Below are positions 33,161 through 41,989 of a DNA stretch of 64,000 bases, piece by piece (positions within the stretch are counted from its first letter, which is position 1; every line of letters begins with the position of its first letter). The position numbers and the translations under genes are program-made. Source of the stretch: Nocardia concava NBRC 100430 (GTDB lineage Bacteria; Actinomycetota; Actinomycetes; Mycobacteriales; Mycobacteriaceae); assembly GCF_000308815.1 (NCBI RefSeq), contig NZ_BAFX01000088.1, positions 34,559-98,558 of the forward strand, read 5' to 3'. Below the pieces are notes generated by a model. That model ran no database searches. It was not told the DNA's origin and was given only the letters and a program-made list of their open reading frames with translations.

Positions 33161-33571
33161 ATGGGCAAGATCCAGCGGGTCGGCTTCGGCGCCGGCGCGA
33201 TCGGCGCAATGGCCACCGCCGCGGTGTTGGCGGCGCCGCAAGCGAGCGCATTCGTCATCAACGTCCAGCTTGCGTCCAACAATCCGATCGTCGGATGCGC
33301 GGATGTCATCACGGCGAATGTGGACATCACCGGTGTGGTGGTGCCGGTGGACTTCACCGACAACGGCGTCAGCATCGGCTCGGCCGCCCCGGCGGTGGGC
33401 GTCAACCAGGCGACCATCAAGTGGTACCCGAAGACCGCTGGGGCGCACAAGATCACGGCCAGCCAGCCGCTGAGCAGCAAGTCCATCGATGTCACCGTCT
33501 CGGCCGCCAACCCGTTCTCGTCGGGCTCGGGCGGCGCGGGGTGCGCGGCCAGCGGCGGCTCGTTCGGTTAA
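33161..33571 (+). CDS. small exported protein with Ig-like repeat
   Basis: A 136-residue protein with a Sec signal peptide: MGKIQRVGFG, a hydrophobic core of GAIGAMATAAVLAA, and probable cleavage after QASA near residue 30. The mature part contains VDFTDNGVSIGSA and GAHKITASQPL, the pattern of bacterial Ig-like (Big_3) domains, ending in a Gly/Ser-rich tail with a cysteine. Two cysteines (VGCADV and AGCAAS) may form a disulfide. ATG 33161 has GAGAGG upstream; ATG 33143 would spoil the signal peptide. Exported, role unknown. Confidence 0.82.
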   Translation: MGKIQRVGFGAGAIGAMATAAVLAAPQASAFVINVQLASNNPIVGCADVITANVDITGVVVPVDFTDNGVSIGSAAPAVGVNQATIKWYPKTAGAHKITASQPLSSKSIDVTVSAANPFSSGSGGAGCAASGGSFG

Positions 33572-33598
33572 GCCGCACCGGTTTCGGCCGCGGCCTTC

Positions 33599-34924
33599 TC
33601 AGTAGGGCCGCGGCCGGGCCACATGCGGAGAAATGTCGTTGACACCGACTCGCAACGGCGCGAATCGGCCGACGGCCCGGGCCGCGGCGACGGTGTCGCC
33701 GGTCCACAGGCTCACGCACGGTCCCGCTGGGGAGCGGCGGGCGAGGTCGAAGGCCTCGCCCGCATCGGCGACCCGGACCACCGGCAGCACCGGCCCCAGG
33801 GTCTGCTGGGTGAGCACCGACATGCTCGGATCGACCCCGGCGAGCACGGTCGGTTCGAAGGCGTGGTTCGCGCCGGTGCCGCCGCAGCGCAGCGTCGCGC
33901 CCTTGACCAAGGCGTCGCGCACCTGATCGCGCACCAGCTCGACCTGGGCGGCCGAGGTCATCACCCCGGTGCCGATCTCGTCCCCGAGAATCGGCCCGAA
34001 GGCGGCGGCCTCGGCCACCAGTTTGTCGAGAAAGGCGTCGTAGGCGGCGGACTCGACGTAGATGCGCTCGACGCTGTTGCAGCTTTGCCCGTTGTTCGCC
34101 AGCCCGCCGAGGGCAATGCTGGCGGCGGCCCGGTCCAGATCAGCATCGGACAAAACGACCGCCGCGGACTTGCCGCCGAGGTCCAGGCAGCACGGAATCA
34201 AGCGCGCGGCGGCACGCAAGGCCACCACCTTCCCGGTCTCCACACTTCCGGTGAACCGGACATAATCCACGCAATCGAGGACAGCCGGTCCGGCGTCGCC
34301 GCCGGCCACGGACTCGAAAACCGCAGGGGCCCCGAGGCTTGCCCAGCCGTCGGCGATCGCGCGCAGCGTCAGCGGCGTCTCCGAGGACGGCTTCACCACC
34401 ACCGCGGACCCGGCCACCAGCGCGGGCACCGCGTCGAAAACGGCCAGCGCCAACGGGTATGTCCACGGCCCGATCACCCCGACCACCGCGCCCGCCGGAT
34501 GCGTCACGGCCAGCTGCATGGCCGCGCCCGGGCGCAGGGCGACCTGCGGGTGTCGCCCGCCCAGGAATTCCGCGCCGTGCGCGCGATAGTGGTCGAGGGC
34601 ATCGAGGGCCAGGCCGAACTCGGCATCGGCCTCCGACTCGGTCTTTCCGGTCTCCGTCCCCAGTAGCCGTACCAGACCATCGCGGTTGTCCAGCAACCAG
34701 TTTCGGAACAAGGTCAGCCAGTGGATCCGACCGACCACCCCGAGCGAGTGCCAGAGCGCGGCACTCTCCCGCAGCCGGGCCACGGCGGCGCGCACCTCGA
34801 CGGGCGATGCGGTGGCGATGGTGTCGACCACCCGGCCGTCGGCGGGTGCGATCACGGTGAGCATGGGCGGACGGACCTTTCCGGCATCCGGCACCTGGGT
34901 CTGTGAATGTTGCGCGGTGCGCAT
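33599..34924 (-). CDS. aldehyde dehydrogenase family protein, divergent active site
   Basis: A 441-residue NAD(P)-dependent dehydrogenase. The nucleophile motif is NNGQSCNSVERIYV and the cofactor region GVIGPWTYPLALAVFDAVPALVAGS is normal. The general-base motif reads LDLGGKS instead of the usual LELGGKS, so Asp replaces the catalytic Glu. The protein ends about 40 residues early compared with ~480-residue enzymes and lacks the usual C-terminal oligomerisation segment. It may use succinate semialdehyde or a similar aldehyde. Divergent from an AraC regulator; a TACGGT -10 supports ATG 34924. Confidence 0.85.
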   Translation of the reverse strand: MRTAQHSQTQVPDAGKVRPPMLTVIAPADGRVVDTIATASPVEVRAAVARLRESAALWHSLGVVGRIHWLTLFRNWLLDNRDGLVRLLGTETGKTESEADAEFGLALDALDHYRAHGAEFLGGRHPQVALRPGAAMQLAVTHPAGAVVGVIGPWTYPLALAVFDAVPALVAGSAVVVKPSSETPLTLRAIADGWASLGAPAVFESVAGGDAGPAVLDCVDYVRFTGSVETGKVVALRAAARLIPCCLDLGGKSAAVVLSDADLDRAAASIALGGLANNGQSCNSVERIYVESAAYDAFLDKLVAEAAAFGPILGDEIGTGVMTSAAQVELVRDQVRDALVKGATLRCGGTGANHAFEPTVLAGVDPSMSVLTQQTLGPVLPVVRVADAGEAFDLARRSPAGPCVSLWTGDTVAAARAVGRFAPLRVGVNDISPHVARPRPY

Positions 34925-34931
34925 GAATCTC

Positions 34932-34937
34932 ACCGTA
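34932..34937 (-). promoter_or_regulatory. -10 hexamer of leaderless ALDH promoter
   Basis: TACGGT on the minus strand, seven bases, then ATG 34924. Confidence 0.65.
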
Positions 34938-35060
34938 TGGCTGAGGGTTTCGGCCGACCAGCTTCCAATCGGCCACGAATCGGCGAATATGGGCCGTACC
35001 CAGGCAACTTACCCGCCGGTAACGGGCATGCGGAAGCCCAAAGTTTGCGAGACTTCCTGA

Positions 35061-36098
35061 GTGACCGAAGAGTTGGTGCCCCTGCGTTCCATCTTCAGCA
35101 CGGCGCTGGTGGCCGACTTCGCGCTGGGCCGAGGCATTCCGATGGAGACGGTGCTGCGGGACACCGGCATCAGGGAAGCCAACCTGCGCGATCCCTCGGC
35201 CGAAATCACCATGGCCCAAGAGTTCTGCGTGCTGCGCAATGTCGTGGCGGCCACCGACGACGAGCCCGGGATGGGGTTGCTCGCGGGGTTGCTGTGCCAT
35301 CCGCCGTCCATGGGGGTGCTCGGTTTCGCGCTCATGAGCAGCTCGAATCTGCGGCACGCCATGGACATTGCGCTGCGCTACGCGGATCTGTCGTTCACCG
35401 CCGCCCGGCATTACACCGAGAATCGCGGCAACGAGGTGTGGGTGCTGCGCGACGACAGCGCGCTGCCAGAGGAGATCCGGCGTTTCGCCCTGGAACGCGA
35501 TCTGGCCGCCATCGCCACCATCCAGCAGGACCTCATCCCGACGCGGATTCCCGCGGTGCGGGTCGAGCTCTACGTGGAGGCCCACCCCATCTACGAGATG
35601 TTCGGCGCGGTGTTCGGCGTCGAGGAGGTCACCTTCTCGGCGCCCCAGTCCCGCATGGCGTTTCAGGCCACCACGCTGGAAACCCCGCTACCCCAGGCGA
35701 ATGTGTCGACCGCCCGGTTCTATGAGCAGCAGTGCGCCGACCTCATGGAATCCCGCCACAGCCGCTCCGGCCTCAGCGGCCGGGTGCGCCAGCTGCTCAT
35801 CCGCCACGGTGGCTCCGCCGACCAGACCCGCATCGCCTCCGACCTGGACGTCAGCGTCCGCACCCTGCGCCGCCGCCTCGCCGAGGAGGGCACCACCTTC
35901 CGCGAGCTGAGCCTGGAAACCGTCGGCATGCTCGCCGAGGAACTCCTCATCGCCGGCCTCACCGTCGAACAGGCCGCCGACCGCCTCGGCTACTCCAGCG
36001 TCTCCGCCTTCGCCTCCGCCTTCCGCACCTGGAAGGGCCAATCCCCCGGCCACTTCGGCCGCGCCCACCGCGGCCGCGCCCCGGTCCGCACCCGCTAG
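35061..36098 (+). CDS. AraC family regulator with arabinose-binding-like domain
   Basis: A 345-residue regulator. The N-terminal ~215 residues form the ligand domain seen in OruR/AraC-like proteins (PSMGVLGFALMSSSNLRHAMDIALRY is a signature). The C-terminal double HTH includes RIASDLDVSVRTLRRRLAEEG and AADRLGYSSVSAFASAFRTWKGQSPGHF. It probably activates the divergent aldehyde dehydrogenase, or the acyl-CoA dehydrogenase 74 bases downstream. The GTG start lacks a clear ribosome site or -10. Confidence 0.9.
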   Translation: MTEELVPLRSIFSTALVADFALGRGIPMETVLRDTGIREANLRDPSAEITMAQEFCVLRNVVAATDDEPGMGLLAGLLCHPPSMGVLGFALMSSSNLRHAMDIALRYADLSFTAARHYTENRGNEVWVLRDDSALPEEIRRFALERDLAAIATIQQDLIPTRIPAVRVELYVEAHPIYEMFGAVFGVEEVTFSAPQSRMAFQATTLETPLPQANVSTARFYEQQCADLMESRHSRSGLSGRVRQLLIRHGGSADQTRIASDLDVSVRTLRRRLAEEGTTFRELSLETVGMLAEELLIAGLTVEQAADRLGYSSVSAFASAFRTWKGQSPGHFGRAHRGRAPVRTR

Positions 36099-36172
36099 CC
36101 CTTCACACCCTCGAGACTGGACGTCTGGTAGGACGGCAGGTGTAATCCCGCCCGCCGACCGTCTGAGGAAGC

Positions 36173-37996
36173 ATGAACCCGTCCAGCATCATGTCCGCCC
36201 GCGATCTCGAGTTCCTGCTGTACGACTGGCTGGACGTGACGGCGCTGACCGGGCGGGAGCGGTTCGCCGATCATTCCCGCGAGACCTTCGATCAGGTGCT
36301 GCGGCTGTGCCAGGATCTGGCGACCACCTACTTCGCGCCGCACAATCGCGAGAACGATCTGCACGAGCCGACCTTCGACGGCGAGCGGGTGACCATCATC
36401 CCGGCGGTCGGCAAGGCGCTGAAGGCGTTCGCCGAGGCCGGGATGATCGGCGCGGCAATGGATTACGAGATCGGCGGGATGCAGCTGCCGCATTCGGTGT
36501 ATACGGCATGCATGTCGTGGTTCCACGCCGCGAACGTGGGCACGGCCGCGTACGTGCTGCTCACCACCGGCAATGCGAATCTGCTTGCCGCGCACGGCAG
36601 CCCGGAGCAGATCGACGCCTACGTCCGGCCCATGCTGGACGGGCGCAACTTCGGCACCATGGCACTGTCGGAGCCGCAGGCGGGATCCAGCCTGGCCGAT
36701 ATCACCACCCGCGCGGTCCCGGCCGCCGACGGCTCGTACCGATTGTTCGGTCACAAGATGTGGATCTCCGGCGGCGATCACGACCTCTCGGAGAACATCG
36801 TGCATCTGGTGCTGGCCCGCATTCCGGGCGCGCCGGAGGGCACCCGCGGCATCTCGCTGTTCATCGTCCCGAAGTTCCTGCCCGACGCGGACGGAAAGCC
36901 CACCGTGCGCAACGATGTCGCGCTCTCGGGCATCAATCACAAGATGGGCTGGCGCGGCACGGTCAATACCGCGCCCGTCTTCGGTGACGGCAATTTCACC
37001 CCCGGCGGGGAGCCCGGCGCGATCGGGTACCTGGTGGGCGAGCCCAATCACGGTCTGGCGCAGATGTTCACGATGATGAACGAGGCCCGCATCGGCGTCG
37101 GCCTGGCCTCCACGGCCCTGGGCTACACCGGCTACCTGAAGTCCCTCGAGTACGCGCGCAGCCGCCCGCAGGGCCGCCCGGTCTCCGCGCGCGGCGGCGC
37201 GCAGGTGCCGATCATCGAGCACCCGGATGTCCGCCGCATGCTGCTGGCCCAGAAGTCCTATGCCGAAGGCGCTTTGGCGCTGCAGCTGTATTGCGGCCGG
37301 CTGGTCGACGAACAGCGCACCGCGGCAACCGAATCCGAGCGGGCCCGGGCGGGCACCCTGCTGCGCATTCTCACCCCCATCGCCAAGTCCTGGCCGAGCC
37401 AGTGGTGCCTGACCGCGAACGACCTGGCCATCCAGATCCACGGCGGGGCGGGCTACACGCGTGACTACGACGTGGAACAGCACTACCGCGACAATCGGCT
37501 CAATCCGATTCACGAAGGCACCCACGGGATTCAGAGCCTGGATCTGCTGGGCCGCCAGGTCACCCTGGACAATGGCGCGGCCCTGGCCGCCCTGCTCGAG
37601 ACCATGACCGCGAGCATCGCGCAGGCCCGCGCCACCGGCGACGCCGAGCTCGGCGGGTACGCGGACGCCCTGGAGGCGGCCGCGACCCGCCTGGCGACCA
37701 CCACGGCGGGCCTGTGGCGCGACGGCAATCCCGAGGCGGCGCTGACCAATTCGGCGGTCTACCTCGAGGCGTTCGGCCATGTGGTGCTGGCCTGGATCTG
37801 GCTGGAGCAGGCCGTGACCGCGCACCGGCTGCCCGCGAGCGACGGCCGGCACCGGGATCGCGCGGCATTCCTGCAAGGCAAGAGACTGGCCGCTCGGTAC
37901 TTCTTCCGCTGGGAACTCCCCCGCACCACACCGCATTTCGACCTGCTCGATTCCGGCGATCGCACCCTGACCGAGCTCGACGAGTCCTGGTTCTGA
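36173..37996 (+). CDS. acyl-CoA dehydrogenase, DmdC-like long form
   Basis: A 607-residue flavoenzyme. Signatures are ALSEPQAGSSLADITTRA, GHKMWISGGDHD (FAD and substrate contacts) and IQIHGGAGYTRDYDVEQHYRD. The Glu in NPIHEGTHGIQSLDL near residue 448 is the likely catalytic base in this class. A ~130-residue C-terminal domain follows, as in 3-methylmercaptopropionyl-CoA dehydrogenase and related long enzymes. It desaturates an acyl-CoA; the true substrate is unknown. A hairpin ends the transcript. Confidence 0.92.
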   Translation: MNPSSIMSARDLEFLLYDWLDVTALTGRERFADHSRETFDQVLRLCQDLATTYFAPHNRENDLHEPTFDGERVTIIPAVGKALKAFAEAGMIGAAMDYEIGGMQLPHSVYTACMSWFHAANVGTAAYVLLTTGNANLLAAHGSPEQIDAYVRPMLDGRNFGTMALSEPQAGSSLADITTRAVPAADGSYRLFGHKMWISGGDHDLSENIVHLVLARIPGAPEGTRGISLFIVPKFLPDADGKPTVRNDVALSGINHKMGWRGTVNTAPVFGDGNFTPGGEPGAIGYLVGEPNHGLAQMFTMMNEARIGVGLASTALGYTGYLKSLEYARSRPQGRPVSARGGAQVPIIEHPDVRRMLLAQKSYAEGALALQLYCGRLVDEQRTAATESERARAGTLLRILTPIAKSWPSQWCLTANDLAIQIHGGAGYTRDYDVEQHYRDNRLNPIHEGTHGIQSLDLLGRQVTLDNGAALAALLETMTASIAQARATGDAELGGYADALEAAATRLATTTAGLWRDGNPEAALTNSAVYLEAFGHVVLAWIWLEQAVTAHRLPASDGRHRDRAAFLQGKRLAARYFFRWELPRTTPHFDLLDSGDRTLTELDESWF

Positions 37997-38002
37997 GGTT
38001 CG

Positions 38003-38029
38003 CGGCTGTTCGCGTTCGGCGAACAGCCG
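38003..38029. terminator. acyl-CoA dehydrogenase terminator
   Basis: An 11-bp perfect stem CGGCTGTTCGC with loop GTTCG, seven bases after the stop. Confidence 0.8.
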
Positions 38030-38481
38030 CCGACCCGCCTACCCCGGTACCGTATGCACGCCGGTACGTGTGGCGAGGTCAAGTACGTCGCGGCCAGGTC
38101 TCTGATCCAGCCGCCTTGATTACGGTTTGCTGGCCTCCCGGCCACAAGAACCAATCGGAGTGTGAGTGTCGGCGGGCGCGGGTAGTCTCCCGGTAGACAA
38201 CTCGATCAGCGTGTTCGAACAGGAGATGTCGCGCTCCCTGTCGTTTTAGGTCAGAGCTGGGGACCGATTCCCAGGACCTGTTCGCTTTCAGCGAAATCCC
38301 AGGTCGTGTTACAGAAAACACACGGGAAACTCAACGGGAACAAAGACCTCTCCCCGAACGTCTGACAGAGTAGTCATCAGCCACTGCTGGGAAGTAGCGG
38401 TAGCGAGGTTCGCGGAATGGTCCGCGGGCCCCCACACCAGGCGAATGGTGTGCGAGCACCAGGAGCCAGGACGGAGGAGTC
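38030..38481. other. long structured leader before the DUF7455 gene
   Basis: No coding sequence is supported in these 450 bases. Its last 75 bases contain two tidy hairpins: CGCGGA-ATGG-TCCGCG (38411-38426) and CACACCA-N6-TGGTGTG (38433-38452). They sit just before the GGAGGAG ribosome site, so they could regulate the small zinc-finger gene. Confidence 0.5.
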
Positions 38482-38676
38482 ATGCCAGGAACCCTGACAA
38501 GCACCCCACTGACCGCGGTCGACCGTTGCGACCGCTGCGGTGCAGCCGCGCGAGTGCGCGCGACCTTGCCCGCAGGTGGAGAGTTGCTCTTCTGCCAGCA
38601 TCACGCCAATGAGCACATGGACCGACTTCGTGCGCTCGAGGCCGTGATCGACACGGAGTCGGCACCGGCGCTTTAA
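38482..38676 (+). CDS. DUF7455 small zinc-binding protein (Rv2708c-like)
   Basis: A 64-residue protein with CDRCGAAAR at about 16-24 and CQHHANEH at about 38-45, a compact CxxC...CxxH ligand set that probably binds zinc. It is conserved across actinobacteria; in M. tuberculosis I recall the homologue Rv2708c near sigB. GGAGGAG lies four bases before ATG 38482. The long leader upstream contains two hairpins. Function unknown. Confidence 0.9.
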   Translation: MPGTLTSTPLTAVDRCDRCGAAARVRATLPAGGELLFCQHHANEHMDRLRALEAVIDTESAPAL

Positions 38677-38974
38677 CAGCTCCTCCAACCCGGAGGGACG
38701 GCACGTACTCCGGGGAGCCCGCTCGACAATTGAATCTTCCCAACAGAAAACCCGGCAGCGGGCGACCAGCAGGTCGCCCGCTGTTGCTGTGCCAGGGGTG
38801 GATTCGGTCATAGCGATGACCGTCTCATTGTGCGGTCTGCCACATCCGTGACCGAAGACACGCGAAACCGGCTGTGCGCAACGCGAGAAGCGTCATGTGC
38901 ACACGGCCGGATCGGGCTAGTACAACGGATGGGTGCCGCAGACCTCGCAAGCTACCTACCTGCAGGATCGACAT

Positions 38975-40708
38975 ATGATCGCGCTCTGGACGTGGACGGG
39001 CCACGCCACCGGGCGCGCGCCGAAGGGCGTGGGCGAGGTGGAGACCCTCGCCCTGGCCGTTCCGGGCCGTGACGGAATCGGCGTCACGGACGTGGAATGC
39101 GCTCTCGTGGAACCGGAACGGTTATGTGCTATCGCTATCGAAAATCCGGGGGAATCGATACATCTACTACGTCAGGCGCTCGAGACGGACGTCGAGACGC
39201 GGCTGCTGCCCGCGGCCGCGCATGCCGTGCCGAACGCGACCCGGACCGCCGTCGTGTCGGCGGGACGCGCGCTGCGGGCGCTGCGGGAGACCGTCGCGCT
39301 CGCCGCTGAACTGCGGTCCGGCCTGAAGGCCGAGTTGCGGCCGTACCAGGCACGGGGCATCACCTGGCTGCGGGAGGCCACCGCGGCGCACGGCGGTGCG
39401 GTGCTCGCCGATGAGATGGGCCTGGGCAAGACCGTGCAGGCCATCGGGTATCTGCTCGGGAAGGCCGGGGACGGACCGCAACTCGTGGTGTGCCCGACCT
39501 CGCTGGTGGGCAACTGGGCGCACGAGATCGAACGGTTCGCGCCCGGACTGCGGGCGGTGGCCTGGCGGGGCGGGGACGCGCCGCAGGCGGAGGCGGGGAC
39601 CATCGTGGTGACCGGGTATCCGACGCTGCGCGGGCACGGGGAGGCGCTGGCCGGGCAACGCTGGGCGAGTGTGGTTTTCGACGAGGCGCAGGTGCTGAAG
39701 AATCCGCGCACCCAGGTGGCGAAGGCGGCGCGGGATATTCCGGCGGACGCGCGGATCGCGTTGACCGGCACGCCGGTGGAGAACCATCTCGACGAGCTGT
39801 GGGCGCTGCTGAATCTGGTGGTGCCGCAGGAGTTCACACACAAGGCGCAGTTCCGGCGGCGGTTCGTGCGGCCGATCACCGAGGGGTCGGCGAACGCGGT
39901 GCTGCGGTTGCGCGACGCGCTGGAGCCGGTTGTGCTGGGCCGCCGCAAGTCCCAGGTGGCGGCCGCGCTGCCCGCCAAGATCCACACCGATCTGGTGTGC
40001 GACCTGAGCGCGGAGCAGGAGGAGCTCTACGACCGGTTGCTCGACCAGGCCGAGGCGGCGGGCTTCGGCTCGGGTGCGCAGCGGCACACGCGGGTGCTGG
40101 CGGTGCTGACCGAGCTCAAGCAGGTGTGCAATCACCCGGGGCTGATCACCGGGGAGCTGGACGAATTGCTCGGGCGCTCCGGGAAATTCGATGTCTGCTC
40201 CGACATCCTGGCCAGCAACCTCGACAACGACGCGCCCACCTTGATCTTCACCCAGTACCGCAGGACCGGTGAGCTGCTGGTCCGGCACTGCGCCGAGGAG
40301 TTCGGGGTGACGGTGCCGTTCTTCCACGGCGGGCTGGACCAGCAACAGCGCGGCGAGATCGTGGCGAACTTCCAATCACCCGACGGCCCACCGGTCCTGG
40401 TGCTCAGCCTGCGGGCCGCGGGCACCGGTCTGACCCTGACCCGCGCCGCCGACGTCGTCCACTTCGACCGCTGGTGGAACCCTGCCGTCGAGGCGCAAGC
40501 CTCCGATCGCGCCCACCGCATCGGCCAGACCCGCACCGTCACCGTCACCACCCTGACCTCGGGCACCACCATCGAGGAACACATCGCGGGCATGCACGAC
40601 CGCAAATCCGCCCTCACCGACCTCACCGACGCCGCCGGCGTCGCCGAACTCGCCCGCCTCGACGACGAACGACTCATGGAACTGCTGCGCCGGAAGCGGG
40701 GAAACTGA
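38975..40708 (+). CDS. SNF2-family DNA-dependent ATPase/helicase
   Basis: A 577-residue SF2 ATPase. The first ~120 residues are not recognised. Motif I is LADEMGLGKTVQAIGYLL (about 144-161), motif Ia CPTSLVGNW, motif II DEAQ, motif III LTGTPVEN, and the C-terminal lobe has FHGGLDQQQR, LRAAGTGLTLTRAADVVHFDRWWNP and RAHRIGQTR (motifs IV-VI). It remodels DNA-protein contacts by ATP hydrolysis. It is shorter than the ~1000-residue actinobacterial forms with a DUF3670 front. GTG 38933 is an alternative start. It is one base from the SWIM gene. Confidence 0.93.
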   Translation: MIALWTWTGHATGRAPKGVGEVETLALAVPGRDGIGVTDVECALVEPERLCAIAIENPGESIHLLRQALETDVETRLLPAAAHAVPNATRTAVVSAGRALRALRETVALAAELRSGLKAELRPYQARGITWLREATAAHGGAVLADEMGLGKTVQAIGYLLGKAGDGPQLVVCPTSLVGNWAHEIERFAPGLRAVAWRGGDAPQAEAGTIVVTGYPTLRGHGEALAGQRWASVVFDEAQVLKNPRTQVAKAARDIPADARIALTGTPVENHLDELWALLNLVVPQEFTHKAQFRRRFVRPITEGSANAVLRLRDALEPVVLGRRKSQVAAALPAKIHTDLVCDLSAEQEELYDRLLDQAEAAGFGSGAQRHTRVLAVLTELKQVCNHPGLITGELDELLGRSGKFDVCSDILASNLDNDAPTLIFTQYRRTGELLVRHCAEEFGVTVPFFHGGLDQQQRGEIVANFQSPDGPPVLVLSLRAAGTGLTLTRAADVVHFDRWWNPAVEAQASDRAHRIGQTRTVTVTTLTSGTTIEEHIAGMHDRKSALTDLTDAAGVAELARLDDERLMELLRRKRGN

Positions 40709-40709
40709 C

Positions 40710-41258
40710 ATGGCCGACAACGAATTCGGATACACCGCCTGGGGCAAGGACTGGGTCCGCCTCGCCGAACCCCTCAACCTCACCAAACCCGAGCCCCTCC
40801 TCCCCCGCGCCCGCAGCATCGCCCGCAACAACGGCGTCCAAATCGACATCGAAGGCAATGTGGTCCGTGCCCGCATCCACCGCGGCTCCGAGGCATCGGT
40901 CACCCACCTGGAACTGACAACGCTGCCCCGCACCACCATCGACGCCCTCGCCACCGTGATCCCCGCCGACACCATCACCCTCAGCGACGAACTCCACGCC
41001 GCAGTGGTCGCAGCCGGGATCTCAGTGGCCCCGATCCTCGCAGGCACCGACTGCTCCTGCCGAGCCCGCAATGCCCGCTGCCTCCACATGCTCGCCACCT
41101 GCTACGCGGTAATCCGCCTCATCGACGAAACCCCGTGGCTCGCCTTGGATCTCCAGGGCTACCGCAGCGCCCCACCCGAGACGGCCGACGAAGCCCCGGC
41201 CTCAGTTCCCCGCTGGACACCCATCGACGCACTGGATCCGGCCGTCTACTTCGGCTGA
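40710..41258 (+). CDS. SWIM zinc-finger protein
   Basis: A 182-residue protein with a SWIM motif near residue 112: DCSCRARNARCLHMLATCY, i.e. CxC-x6-CxH, which should bind zinc and possibly DNA or protein. The N-terminal ~60 residues recall the AAWGKDWVRLAEPL front of actinobacterial SWIM proteins (here TAWGKDWVRLAEPL). The gene starts one base after the SNF2 stop, an arrangement that is common in actinobacteria and implies joint action with the helicase. Confidence 0.9.
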   Translation: MADNEFGYTAWGKDWVRLAEPLNLTKPEPLLPRARSIARNNGVQIDIEGNVVRARIHRGSEASVTHLELTTLPRTTIDALATVIPADTITLSDELHAAVVAAGISVAPILAGTDCSCRARNARCLHMLATCYAVIRLIDETPWLALDLQGYRSAPPETADEAPASVPRWTPIDALDPAVYFG

Positions 41259-41370
41259 GGGCCACAGACTTCCCGGATCCCGGTCAGAAGGCCAACGTCG
41301 GCATCTGACCGCGGCCATCGACGCGCCCGGTCGTGATCGACACGGCCTGGCCGTGGGTGCCGTGGGCCGG

Positions 41371-41934
41371 TCAGGGGCGGCGGGCTCGGAAGCGGAACAT
41401 GGTTGCGCCGGTGTCGATCTCGACATCGGCGAAACCGGTGCGGGTCAGGCGGTCCGTGAGGGTGGCGGGCGGGACCGGGACGCAAGTGTCGCCGATGTGC
41501 ATGAGGCGGAAAGCCAAGCGGTCCAGGCCGTCGCTACCGGCGAAGACGCCGCCGGGGCGGAGGACACGGAAGGCTTCGGCGAAGAGATCGTCCTGCTGAG
41601 CCGGGGACGGGACGTGGTGGAGCATCGTGAAGCAGACGACCGAGCTGAATTCCTTGTCCGGCAAGGGCATCGCGGTGCCGTCGCCCTCGATGACGCGCAG
41701 GTCGGAGCGGCGGGTACGGAGGCGGGCGACGAGGGCCGGGTCGATTTCCAAGCCGGTGAGTTCGGGGACGCGGGCACGGAGGGTACTGATGTTCGCGCCA
41801 TAGCCGGGGCCGACTTCGAGCGCCTGATCGCCGAGATCGAGGCCGTTCAGCGCCCAGGGGATGATGCGGGTGGCGCTGGCGCGCTCCCACACGCTCGAGC
41901 GGCAGAGCACCTGGTGGAAGTAGTTCATTGCCAT
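41371..41934 (-). CDS. class I SAM-dependent methyltransferase
   Basis: A 187-residue methyltransferase. ALEVGPGYGANIS (about 38-50) is motif I, LEIDPALVARLR motif II with the ribose-binding acidic residue, VIEGDGTAMPLPDKEFSSVVCFTMLHHV motif IV and VLRPGGVFAGSD the post-IV strand. The acceptor is unknown. ATG 41934 has TAGCGT seven bases upstream, so the longer open frame is not used. Divergent from an AraC regulator, 55 bases apart. Confidence 0.88.
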   Translation of the reverse strand: MAMNYFHQVLCRSSVWERASATRIIPWALNGLDLGDQALEVGPGYGANISTLRARVPELTGLEIDPALVARLRTRRSDLRVIEGDGTAMPLPDKEFSSVVCFTMLHHVPSPAQQDDLFAEAFRVLRPGGVFAGSDGLDRLAFRLMHIGDTCVPVPPATLTDRLTRTGFADVEIDTGATMFRFRARRP

Positions 41935-41941
41935 AGCCGAA

Positions 41942-41947
41942 ACGCTA
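41942..41947 (-). promoter_or_regulatory. -10 hexamer of leaderless methyltransferase promoter
   Basis: TAGCGT on the minus strand, seven bases, then ATG 41934. Confidence 0.65.
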
Positions 41948-41975
41948 TGCAGCCGCTGACATGACCACCACAGAC

Positions 41976-41981
41976 TACGAT
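41976..41981 (+). promoter_or_regulatory. -10 hexamer of AraC promoter
   Basis: TACGAT, eight bases, then ATG 41990. Confidence 0.5.
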
Positions 41982-41989
41982 GACAAATC

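Noticed and set aside
36095..37936. 613-residue open frame antisense to the acyl-CoA dehydrogenase
   Set aside because: Long mirror frames arise from high GC3 coding. It has no family motif and the sense protein is well supported.
38370..38481. Cobalamin riboswitch, from GCCACTG and AGCCAGGA strings
   Set aside because: The other B12-box and core elements are missing and the downstream gene has no B12 link.
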